DNA of 64,000 bases from Plasmodium coatneyi (Eukaryota; Apicomplexa; Aconoidasida; Haemosporida; Plasmodiidae), in the NCBI RefSeq assembly GCF_001680005.1, contig NC_033567.1:2914001-2978000 (forward strand), given 5' to 3'. The notes under the pieces were generated by a model that made no database searches, had not been told where the DNA came from, and saw only the letters and a program-made list of their open reading frames with translations. The translations under genes were made by a program, and so were the position numbers. Position 1 is the stretch's first letter, and every line of letters begins with the position of its first letter. This document shows, one piece after another, positions 30,636 through 40,380 of the stretch.

Positions 30636-32400
30636 ATGGAGTTTGAGGGCAGCAGAAGGAGGGGAGTTCCCAACGATGACAGAGACGTAGAAAGGTAAGG
30701 AAGGAACAACACATAAAACACCGCAGCCTTGCGCTGAATAGTATATTACTTCTCCTCACGGTAGTGAGATGTGGGGATGTGCTGCCCATCTGTGAAGGAT
30801 CGCAACATGGTGGTGGAAGAACAGAACGAGTTTCCATCGCTCGAAGGGAGAGTTGCCCACCTAGCGTAGGTCACACCTACGAATTGCTTTCCCCCCCACC
30901 ACCACTTTATCCACCCCAACTTATAGGTACCCACGGGAGAGACACCTTTCGCCTAGGGCACGCAGAAGTAGGTCCCCCTCACATAGAGGGAGACGAAACT
31001 CGGTAGAGAATCACGCAGGTGGGGACAGGTACCATATGGATGGAAGAGGACGCAGAGAGAGGAGCTCAGGCAGCAACGACCCCTCTCGAGAGTCATATGC
31101 AAAAAGGAGTGAAGAAAATTCAATGGATGAGGCAAGGTGGAGGGCCAGGAGAGGGGAGCGTGATGACCGTGGTGATCGTGATGAACGATTAGAACGAGGG
31201 GAAGGGCGCTCTCACCGTGGACGGAGCGACAGCCGGGAGAGGAGAGAACGACGAGAAAGACGAGATCACAGAGACAGGAGAGACAGACGAGATAGGGATG
31301 GAAGGAAAAGGAGGTCCGGTAGACTGAACCCAAATTTGTCCTCCTCCCATGAGCGGTCCAGGTCAAGAGAGAGGCGAAGAAGGAGGTTACAAGCAGAATG
31401 CATTAAAAAAGCAGGAGGATTTAAAAAGTTAGCTGACATGGAAGGACACGAAACAACCAGCGTCTTTTGGGATGGGTTCCAGTGGGTAGCCAAAACGAAT
31501 CACTCATCTACTTCCCACTTAGATCCTGCAGTTATGAATTCTACAAGAAAACTGAGAAGACTTTATTTTGGTAATTTACCTCTCCACCTAGGATTATCAG
31601 AAAACGAATTCCAAGAAAGCATCTGGGATGAGATGAAAAAGAGAAGGTTCTGTAATGACGACAACGTCAATCCTGTTCTTTACGTTTGGTTTGCCAAAGA
31701 CAAGGGCAACTATGGGTTCGTTGAGTTTTCCACTGTGGAAGAAACGGAGAGAGCTTTAACCATGGATGGTATGCTCTGCAGGGGGGTTGCTCTTAAGGTT
31801 TCCAGACCGAACGATTATTCCTCCACCAACACGATGAAGCATAATCATCCGTCCCTTCTGCACAGCGTTGCCGCTGTTGGCGGGGTTGCTGCGGGAGTAG
31901 TGGGGGGAGTAGTTGGTGGAGTAGCTTCCGGAGTAGCTAGCGGAGTAGCCAGCAGCGGGGGTAACATGTACGGCAGGCCGCCACCCCCACCAGGGGCCCC
32001 CCCTCCATCCGTCCTCAGGGGAGGAGTCGACCCCGGGCAGGACAACCAAAGTAACCTCGAGACCAAGTACCTACGTGTTCTAGAAATTGTCTCGGAAGAG
32101 TCAGTTAACAGTGAGGATTATTCATCCCTATTGGAGGACATAAAAGATGGGTTCCACTCCCAAGGAATAATAATAAACGCTATTTTAATAACCCCAAAAT
32201 ATGCACAGATGACTCCCTTCAGTGTGGGAGATGTGTTAATTGAGTTTGAGAACGCTGCCTCTGTGGACAGCAGTATCGCAAATATGTCGAACCGTAAGTA
32301 TGAGGGGAGGATCATTCGAATGGCAAAGTTGGATGAAGCCACGTATGACATGCACGTCAAGCCCATCATCAGGGATCTCTATGAGCAGAATGGGATATAG
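30636..32400 (+). CDS. U2 snRNP auxiliary factor large subunit (U2AF65-like)
   Basis: Two exons, 30636-30694 and 30927-32400, joined in phase 2 (AG + G gives Arg), 510 residues. Residues 20-145 are an Arg/Ser, Arg/Asp and Arg/Glu-rich RS-type domain. The first RRM follows, with RNP2 LYFGNLP and RNP1 NYGFVEF, and closes with LKVSRPNDY as in U2AF65 RRM1. The C-terminus is a U2AF-homology motif domain (YLRVLEIVSEESV to RIIRMAKL) with RKY in place of the R-x-F that grips SF1 or SF3b ligands. Between them lies a Gly/Val/Ala-rich and then Pro-rich linker where the second RRM would be expected. U2AF reads the polypyrimidine tract and 3' splice site and recruits U2 snRNP in the nucleus. Confidence 0.85.
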
Positions 32401-32707
32401 GGCCCTATCAACCATCGCAGTGGAAAAGTCCTCCGTTGAGCGGCTAGCTCTGTCGCTGTGAAGAATTATGCAGGAGCTGCTGTTCATTTGTGGGAAAACT
32501 CGTCTTCACTTGTCTAGACAGCGAAGGGAAACTGTTGATTCGGCTTTCCTGGTGCCACGCTGCAAAAAGAAATGAGGTTACCCACCGGTTAGAAGTTTGT
32601 CCATACTGCGAAGTGCGTGTGTGTTTCTCCCAACTCTCTCTCGTCCTATTTATCTTTTTTTTTTTTTTTTTTTTTTTTTTTTCACCTGAACGGTTCATAC
32701 AGCTAGC

Positions 32708-32743
<36 letters not shown>

Positions 32744-33087
32744 AATTTTACGACACCCAAAATTGGATCAAATGCGTGAAATGTCGCTCAAATGGAACGC
32801 CATTGCGGAGGGGCCAATTCTATTGCCTTTAAAAAAAAGACGCGCTTTCCTCTCCCTTTGTGCAAAACGGCGTATCATAATTAGAGTACATCCGCCAAGT
32901 GGAGAAGAAAACCGCCACGTGCACTTCTAACCCGCGTGTGTGTTTACTTCTGCGCAACTGCAGACGGGCTGTGGGATTTTTTCCCCCCCCCTGTTCCCCT
33001 TAAGGATTGCTGAGCAGGACCTAGGCAACTGACTATGGTTCATGAGTTTCGCGCACCGCAAACATAACGCTTCCCAACCTGCGCAAC
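32401..33087. other. Intergenic region between two plus-strand genes
   Basis: Two large T-runs (about 32654-32682, and T30 at 32710-32739) and nothing that looks coding. It should hold the U2AF 3' UTR and the promoter of the next gene. Confidence 0.65.
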
Positions 33088-34148
33088 ATGAGCGAAGCCA
33101 AAAGGACGGTGCTACTGGGGGAGAAAAAAAATGACGACGGAGCAACCGCCGTCACAAACAAAAATATCCTCTTCAAGGAGTGCAAACATGCAAACGAATT
33201 CAGGGAGACCTTTCTCAACGTCGAAACGGACTACAGCCTGGACAGTGAAAAAGAAAGAAACAACATCCCCCTGTTGAAGGTGTTTAAAAAAAAGTTAAGG
33301 GAAGAGAAGGCTTGCAGTAGAGTGTTGATCCTCTTCCAAACATCGAAGGAAGCAAATACGAGGAATTGTGTGAAGGAGCATCTGCTGAAGATACTAGAGC
33401 AAGATGACAACAAAGCCATCACTGGTGTGTGTATCTTTGTGCACGTTCACTCCATCATGCTACTAGAATCTCTGGAAACGAAAAATGTGTTCTCCTTTAT
33501 AAAACAGCTAAAGGGGGTGAAGAATGTTTCCGGGGTGCAGGTTCTGTATTTCAGCGAGTTGAACAAAAAGAACGTGACGGATGACTTCGCCTTCTTTGAG
33601 TACACTAAGGAACAGCCCAAGGGCGCGCCCCTCTCCGGAGAACACAACTACGTGGAGGAAGTAAACGCGAGTGGTGCCCACAAGTGTAGACGCATACGAG
33701 AATCATCATGGCAGCGTCTACTTGGACGCCAAACCAGCCCATCATTCTACCAGTATACAGTCCTACTAAACTGATCTCCCCTCTTTTCCGCAGGTGTGGG
33801 AGCTGTATATAAGCACCCTGCAGTTCTGCTGCCTCGTGAAGAACAGCTCCGACCACCAGGGCATCTTCGACAAAAACGAAAACATGAAAAAGAACTTCGC
33901 CCTGCTGCCCCACTTGTATAGCGACGCCGCCAGGCAGTACGTCTGGACCGCCGACGGTAAGCAGATCAGCGTTGAGGGGGGATGTGCCACATAGATGGTC
34001 TGAATTATATATGTGACTGCTCCTACATAATATGAAAACGTTCCACGCCTGATGGGATTATCCCCTCCTCTCAGAGTTCATCTCCTTCTTTATGAAAGAG
34101 TTCCATCTTCCCGTCGATGAATTCTCTGACGACTTTCTGGACCTGTGA
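33088..34148 (+). CDS. BLUF-like ferredoxin-fold protein, unknown function (TEX47-type candidate)
   Basis: Three exons, 33088-33660, 33794-33956 and 34075-34148, with phases 0 and 1, give 269 residues. Residues about 72-175 run strand-helix-strand-strand-helix-strand: RVLILFQTS, then a helix, then ITGVCIFVHVHSIMLLES, a second helix, and VQVLYFSEL. This is the topology of BLUF domains and of the related TEX47-type eukaryotic proteins. The Tyr, Asn and Gln that bind flavin in real BLUF photoreceptors are not evident, so flavin binding is unlikely. The last exon (EFISFFMKEFHLP to FLDL) lies wholly on the other strand of the TBC gene's final codons. The exon structure is well supported; the family is a guess. 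Confidence 0.75.
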
Positions 34149-35660
34149 CGGAGCGGTGGGAAGACATCGCTCCATTGTAGCATCCCCATGATACCGTCTT
34201 ACCATTTTGCCGCTACCCGCACGGTATTCTGCAGAGAGACGTGCAATTGTTCCTTGGGGTAGGTCCAGCCCCAGAGCCGTGTCAATCAGAAGGTCCAACT
34301 CCACGTGCCTGGACAGGACCTTCAACCTGTTCAGAATCCCCTCAAACGATTCCCTCAGAATGGCGTCCTCCTGCAGCTTAAAATACGCCAGGGCCACTTT
34401 AAATAAAAAGGAGTGACCATAAATGAAAAAAAAGTCCCAAATCCTAACTACGTAGATGATGCTAATGCTGTAGGAGAACAGAGTGACAAACCACTGAGAG
34501 GCAAACATGCTCGAGTGTACGTTTTCCTTCCTCAGATGGAAGTATATCCTAGGAAAAAACAAAAGCAGCAGTTGGTCTAGGATGAACAGATCCTCATTTA
34601 GCAAGGACATATCCGAAGAGAAGAGGTCATTCAAATGGTACTTCTCAATCAAACCTACCAACATGTAGAAAGCATCCTCTTCATTCATGTAAAGAATAAA
34701 GGTCGCCACAATAAATGCCATCCCTTGACAGTAACCCAAACTTTTGTTATAATTACTGTAAGCCTTTAGAATATTAAAAAGTATTTGCTGACCTTGTTCA
34801 TAATTATTTTTAAATAAAATGTGCTTGGGGTATGTCCTGTTCATGTCTTTTTTGATTGCCGTTTCGTATTGGTTACTTATGCTCAGGTAATATTGGTAGG
34901 TATTACTACCTTTCTCTTTTGCATGATTTTTTTCTGTGACATTATTGTCCTTTTTGTATTCATATGACTGTACTAATATCTGCCATACGAATCCTCTCAA
35001 ATGATCGGGCACTCCTTTCTTTACCTGCTCCTTTATGTAACCATCAAGATACTTGCTCATGCAGGTAAAATAATTTTTCTTTTTTTCAAGAGAGAGTGTA
35101 GTTTTCTCCCACTGGGCGTTTTTGCCATTTGGTTTGTCATCCTTCTGATCACTCTTCGCGGGAACGTTTTCTTCACCATTTGTATTCATTCCCCCGTTGG
35201 CATAAAATCCCCCACTGGATAAGCATTTTTCCCTTCTATTGCCACTCTCTTTGCGTGCACCATGATCACCCTTTGCAGGCAGCGCACACTCCTTTGTGGT
35301 TAGAAGTTTTCCCCTTTCCTTCCTACACACTGTCGTGCCATTCTTTTCAGTTTTTTTCAAATTAAAATAGTTATCGTACGATAAGGGGGCGGTCAGAAAA
35401 AAGGACAGTTTGCTTTTACCTGCGTTGACACTGGTCGGCGTCGTTTCGTTGCGGTTTTTATTGAAGTCTGTCCCGTCCGTTTTGCCTCTTCCTTCTGTGC
35501 TTTCCGTTTGTTTCGCGCTTTCCGCTGACGCTGCTGCCATTTCTTGCCGAATTAACTTCTTCAAGTGAAACAGCTCCATCTTCTTCTCATATATGCGGTT
35601 CCATGTTCTGATTTTCTGGATGTCCGCCGCGAAGTTTCGAACGTCGTCGTTTGCTTGCAT
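34071..35660 (-). CDS. TBC-domain Rab GTPase-activating protein
   Basis: One exon of 529 residues from ATG 35660 (MQANDDVRNFAADIQ). The N-terminal 200 residues are Lys/Asn/Glu-rich. The TBC domain spans about residues 215-480: VPDHLRGFVWQIL at the start, KKDMNRTYP as the first catalytic finger (Asp and Arg kept), and GYCQGMAFIVA as the second (Gln kept), then the W-FVTLFSY and WDFFFIYG helices. With both Arg and Gln present it should be active, stimulating GTP hydrolysis by a Rab in vesicle traffic. Its last 25 codons overlap antisense with the final exon of the neighbouring + strand gene. Confidence 0.9.
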   Translation of the reverse strand: MQANDDVRNFAADIQKIRTWNRIYEKKMELFHLKKLIRQEMAAASAESAKQTESTEGRGKTDGTDFNKNRNETTPTSVNAGKSKLSFFLTAPLSYDNYFNLKKTEKNGTTVCRKERGKLLTTKECALPAKGDHGARKESGNRREKCLSSGGFYANGGMNTNGEENVPAKSDQKDDKPNGKNAQWEKTTLSLEKKKNYFTCMSKYLDGYIKEQVKKGVPDHLRGFVWQILVQSYEYKKDNNVTEKNHAKEKGSNTYQYYLSISNQYETAIKKDMNRTYPKHILFKNNYEQGQQILFNILKAYSNYNKSLGYCQGMAFIVATFILYMNEEDAFYMLVGLIEKYHLNDLFSSDMSLLNEDLFILDQLLLLFFPRIYFHLRKENVHSSMFASQWFVTLFSYSISIIYVVRIWDFFFIYGHSFLFKVALAYFKLQEDAILRESFEGILNRLKVLSRHVELDLLIDTALGLDLPQGTIARLSAEYRAGSGKMVRRYHGDATMERCLPTAPSQVQKVVREFIDGKMELFHKEGDEL

Positions 35661-36097
35661 TTGTATCACCCCAGCAGGGGAGGTGGTTACAAAATGGGCG
35701 AGAAATTTGCCCGTGTGAACCGCTTCATCAGCTTGACGGGGTCTCAAACTGGAAGAGGCACAAAATGAGGACAGCCTCTGCTAAGAATGTTCAAACTGTT
35801 CAAATGAAGACACACACAGGGGTTGTGTCCAAGCGAATTGCGAATTGGTCGGGGAGGAGTTAGCCAAAATGGAAAAAAAAAAAAGGTCAGGTAAAAATTA
35901 AAAAAAAAAAAAAAAAAGTCAGGTAAAAAGCTAAAAAAAAAAAAAGATGGTCAGGTAAATATCTGACAGATCGTGCAAACAGTCAGCTAAAAAGCGTCTC
36001 AACAAAAACATGTTCGTGCGAATTTCACACTCTGTGGAATTCTGTTATGTCAGGCGGGGTATTCCCTCCACAGGGCACATGCCCTCTTTTAAATTCC
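35661..36097. other. Intergenic region, upstream of the TBC gene
   Basis: Promoter side of the TBC gene and 3' flank of the WDR82-like gene. It holds a four-copy 32-bp repeat (35886-36005) and no gene. Confidence 0.65.
35886..36005. repeat. 32-bp degenerate tandem repeat headed by GTCAGGTAAA
   Basis: The motif GTCAGGTA starts at 35886, 35918 and 35950 and recurs as GTCAGCTA at 35982, an exact 32-bp spacing. Unit bodies are A-rich in the first two copies and divergent in the last two. Confidence 0.75.
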
Positions 36098-37692
36098 CTA
36101 ATTGTCCGTCGGTATCTGCCAGATTAGGAGGTAATTGCTAGCTGCGGAAGGGGAAAAAAGGGAATGAACACACAAACAAACTGGGGCTACGGCAAGGAAA
36201 AACTATTCCCATCAGGCATAATCACACACACGTAATGAAATATGAAAAAAAAAAAAAAAAAGAGAAAGATGCTCTCCTCACAGAAAAAGCGGCGCGAAAA
36301 ACTTACTCGTTACAAACGCTACTCGGTTGTACACCCATTTTACAAACAAAACGTGGTTGTCAATTTTTTTTTTGCACACGGGGTTTCCCTTTATGTCCCA
36401 GACGTGGAGGTTCCCATCTCTTCCGCCTTCACGAAAAGGGGAAAGAACGGTCGCAGTGAAGGTGTGACCACGGTAAGGTGGTTTCGTTGAATGTACGCCG
36501 CAACACTGTTGCGATAGATGGGTGAAGGGGTTCCCCGAAGTGGTCCCAAAGGGGACCATCACCTAAACGTGGAGGTCACAAAACGACACGCACAACGCTT
36601 GCACAAGCTTACGCATCGTTTGCACATTGCACATGGGGACTCACCCGAAAGCACATAATTCGAGTCGAACGAATAAATCGGGTAGGAAGGTACAACGGGC
36701 GAGGCGAGCGGAGAGTTACTCTCGTAGAGGAAGCTGTACGAGTAAAGGACATCCCCTGTGTAGGCGTCCAACGTGTAAATGCAACCGTTTTGCGTCGCTA
36801 TGAGCATTTTCTTCTCATCGAATGAAAAGTCAATATGTGTGCAGACATTGTTATTTTCCGTAAGTTTTGTAATGTCAAAGTTTGCAAAAAATTCATCGTT
36901 GTAATCATCCCCAAAACAACTGCATAGGTAAATCTCATTTGTCTTCACAGTGTAGGCGTAGATAATCCCCGTCTTGTTATAGCTAGCTATGCACTGTTCA
37001 TTGTTTACATTGGTCCTGTAGATAGTCGTTTTGTCCCTTATGTGTGTAACTAGCAGTTCTTTACTCCTCAACGCGACGATGAAGATGTGCGTGTCTGGAT
37101 GTAGGACAAAGCTGTTCTCAACAATTTCGCTCAGAAATTCAAACACATGTATCACCTTCTTGTGCAGCAAATGGAAATGGTATATTTTGCACTTTTTATT
37201 TTTTTCGTATGCACTGAAGAGACATTCGTTCACTTGGAAGTCTGTGGCAGAATCGGCACTGTCGGCATTCTCCTCCAATCGGCCTTTTATTAACTTCACG
37301 TCATTAATTACTATGTCTTCAATGCTGTATGTTAGTTTTTCCTTCTTTTCGTTCACATCGTAAATCTGTATCACATTCTTCGTGTTCGTCGTCGCGATTA
37401 AGTTGTTAAGCAAATCTATGCTGGAGATGTACCCCTCATTTGGGAAGGACGCGTACAGCTCAAATCTTGGGGGGCAGCACAGAAAAAAAAAAAAAAAATA
37501 TATATATGTGGATAGAAGGGTGGATAGCTAGCTAGATAGGTGAAGGCATTCCCTCTGAATACCACGCTGGCGATAGCAGCTAGGGTATTCAGCAGGGGTG
37601 ACATTTCGCCTTAGTTGCCGAGCCGCCTGGACTGGTCAGCCTTTTCCTTACCGTTTCATACGCACGTGGTCAATGCCACCTTCTTCACCCAT
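36098..37692 (-). CDS. WDR82/Swd2-like WD40 beta-propeller protein
   Basis: Four exons, transcribed right to left: 37652-37692, 36645-37465, 36307-36426, 36098-36141, with phases 2, 1 and 1, giving 341 residues. The first (41 nt) and last (44 nt) exons are tiny. The protein runs from MGEEGGIDHVRMKRF through blades such as FSFDEKKMLIATQNGCIYTL and SGGRDGNLHVWDIKG to TTSNYLLIWQIPTDN. The C-terminal Asn-hydrophobic-Trp-x-Pro-Thr ending matches the WDR82 tail. WDR82/Swd2 is shared by the SET1 histone H3K4 methyltransferase complex and by phosphatase/termination complexes at RNA polymerase II. WD signatures are weak in the first blades, as often in parasite orthologues. The precise orthologue is likely but not proven. 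Confidence 0.8.
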
Positions 37693-38608
37693 TGTAAGTT
37701 CCTTCCCGTGTTAGATCGAGCTAATCGCGTGGTCGAAGCGGGTTTCCCTATGTACACACATGTACATCTAAGGGCACTCTCTTACGCTGCTATCCTCCAA
37801 TGGTCGACGTCTGCAAAGTCGGGTTGGTACCTACGATCCTCTTGTCGTTTTTTTTTTAAGTAGCACTGCGTGCTGGTAAGCGCGACTCGCCGTTAAATGA
37901 GCTCTTCATGCTTATACAGTCGCCTCCCCCAAAAAAACAAACAAACAAACGGAACGAACGGAAAGAAAAAAACGTCACTTTCGCTTTACTGCTTAACCAT
38001 CTCCCAACATTATAAGCGCCACTTCACCAAGCAGGGCGAAATTCTCTTCACCTCATGACGCACATCATTTTTTTCCCCCCCTGTGCACTGCACAAAATTC
38101 AGCCTATCCGTGTACCATCTCAGTGTTTCAAAAAAAAAAAAAAAAAAATACTTCTTTCAACGAAAAGGATAAAGTTTTTGGTTTATCTTATAGAGTAATT
38201 TTTTTTTTTTTTTTTTTTCATTTCGACAGGGCAAAACAATTGCTTGTTCACACGGCAAGTGAGAGTTACAAAAAGATAACACGCTGCGCCCACTTGTTCA
38301 AATCGACAGAGTTGTGTACATGTACAAAAAATATGTTCATGTATACAGCTGATATGAATACACTTGAACGTACGTACATACGTACGTAGTTACGCGTGAA
38401 AACTCCTGTAGTTTTAGCAATTTCATGGGTTTGTTCCCACGCTTTACGCTGCAGCAGGGACGTGACGTGTTGTGTGTTCGGAAGTGCCTTGCATAACTAC
38501 GCTCTTTGCTTTGTATTAATCAAGCGTCGCGAACGTAGCAGCGTATGCAACGTATACACGCGCGTGTTCATCCCTGCGTTGTCGCGCCCAAACGAAGAGA
38601 TATAACAA
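37693..38608. other. Divergent intergenic region
   Basis: Promoters of the WDR82-like gene (-) and of the small membrane protein gene (+) should lie here. It contains A17 and T19 runs around 38130-38220 and a short ACGTACGT palindromic stretch near 38370. No gene was seen. Confidence 0.6.
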
Positions 38609-39343
38609 ATGGCAACGTCACTGAACCTGTTGAAAAAGTCGAATGGCCCCATTCCGGCCGTCTTTAATCACAATGTAAAAAAAAAAAAAAAAAACACATA
38701 CATGTGCAGATGGAGAGGTGGAAGCGAGAGAGGACACGCAGAAATGCAGCACACACCTCACCCCTGCTACAATGAATTCCCCTTTTACAGGTGCTCGGAA
38801 ACATACTAAAGTTTAACACGAACAAGCAGAAGAATTTGGCTTCTAACAATGTGAGTAACCAGCTGGGAACGCAGACCGTGGGGGAACACCTAGACAAAGG
38901 CAACGCCCACTTTAAGTACTGCCCCTACTTGAAGCCCATGGAGATAAAGGGAATCAAGAGGGCCGACCGGAAGTTCGACTACAACAGCAGCTACTCATTA
39001 ATGCTGGGGAAAAATGGTTCTTCAGCAAATCCGCAAAGCGGGAACTTCCTCACGAACGTCTTGTACAACGGGATGAAGGTCCCCCTGCCCCCTAAGAGAT
39101 ACCAGATGGCACAATATGTAAGGCGTGGGAGCATTGCAAAAAAAAATATATGAACGAGTCATATTAATTTGGGATTTTTTTTTTTTTTTTCTCATTTTGG
39201 CTAGCTGATTGCCAATTGGCCCCCATGCTGATTTACTCCTTCCCCTTTTCTTCCCCCAGGTGGACGTTAGGCTGGATGTCTTTTCCCCCTTCATAATTAC
39301 CTGTGTCATATGCCTCCCATTTTTCTTTACGGATTTCATGTAG
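38609..39343 (+). CDS. Small membrane protein of unknown function, 158 residues
   Basis: Three exons, 38609-38674, 38791-39117 and 39260-39343, all phase 0. The protein starts MATSLNLLKKSNGPIPAVFN, has a soluble middle with FKYCPYLKPMEIKGIKRADR, and ends in one hydrophobic segment (FSPFIITCVICLPFFFTDFM). This is the layout of a tail-anchored or C-terminally anchored protein. An alternative uses a donor at 39340 (AT + GTAGG) and an acceptor at 39536, which would replace the stop and add WSVPEKSSAH. No family was recognised. The two upstream introns have good T-rich or pyrimidine-rich acceptors, so the gene itself is likely real. Confidence 0.7.
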
Positions 39344-39754
39344 GAAAAATGAAATAACAAAAGATGACACACAATGGCGCAAATGTGTGAAAAGTGCAAA
39401 ATGGACACGTGGGGCAGCCCAAAGGGAGATGCGCCTATTTTAATTGCCAAACATCGCACCGTTGCTGCGCACATATATTTGTTTTTCACATTTGTACGGC
39501 TACACTTGTATGCCCCTTTGCCCATTCCTCGCAGGTGGTCCGTACCGGAGAAGAGTTCCGCGCATTAATCTGTTGCCATGTTTCGCATTTTAAGTATCCT
39601 TTCCCTTATGCCCGGCGTGTCTGTCGTGCTGTGTACCCCTTTTTTTTTTTTTTTTGTTAACACTTGGCTCGCGTCATGGGGAGAGGTATCATCCCCGTTT
39701 CGGTGGTCACCCTGTGGACCTCATAATGTGTATGTATATAGACGTCTGCCCATT

Positions 39755-39762
39755 TGCATGCA
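39755..39762. promoter_or_regulatory. TGCATGCA palindrome
   Basis: Exact 8-mer, a known ApiAP2 binding motif; about 400 bp from a second copy at 40163. Its position downstream of both neighbours argues against a classical promoter. Confidence 0.2.
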
Positions 39763-40162
39763 TGTGAAAGGACGAGCTGAATAGTCCATGCTATCTGCAA
39801 CTAGACTGACCATGCGTGCAACTTCAAAGACGTAAAGCGGAAGAGAAAAATAAAAAAAAGGAACAACCATTTTGCGAAAGTGTCCACGAACAAGCATATG
39901 CATTTACGTACCTCTGTTACTAAGTGTACATAAACCCTTTAACTATAACGCGACATAAAGCCACTAATTTCTTTTGCCCAGAGGGTGTGAAAGGCCCCTC
40001 CGCGGAGCAGTCTCCAGGCTTCCTCTTGCGTGTATTATTTTAAAAGAGATTAACAGTTTTTTTTTGTGCGCTTAAAGGGGTGTGCATCGTTCGCGCTGGA
40101 TTAGAGTGGCGATAAAAATGTGGACCACACTGGCAGGTGCAGTAACAATCACAATTAGCAAA

Positions 40163-40170
40163 TGCATGCA
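40163..40170. promoter_or_regulatory. TGCATGCA palindrome
   Basis: Exact copy of the same motif, beside the stop at 40173 of the minus-strand frame. Confidence 0.2.
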
Positions 40171-40380
40171 TTTTACTGCTCCCCCTTCACCCGTGCGACG
40201 CGGAACAGTCCGCCCCTAGCATAGACCAGTTGGCTCAAACCGCCACTATGTGAACACTTCACGGGATGCTTACTCCAGCTTTGGGGTAAGTGCCTCTTCG
40301 AAGCCTCATTAGCAAAGGGGCTGGGTAGATCCCCCCTTTGCACCTCCCTCTGTCGTAAAAAATTGATCAGGTCCTCCATC

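Larger units (their letters stand above)
39344..40380. other. Convergent intergenic region
   Basis: This lies between the 3' ends of the membrane protein gene and the MED10-like gene. It may contain the alternative last exon 39536-39568 of the former, and possibly an extension of the latter down to a stop at 40173. It also carries TGCATGCA at 39755 and 40163. Confidence 0.5.

Noticed and set aside
35886..36005. CRISPR-like spacing of 32 bp
   Set aside because: Eukaryotic genome, no cas genes, units not conserved enough to be direct repeats with unique spacers; treated as a degenerate tandem repeat.
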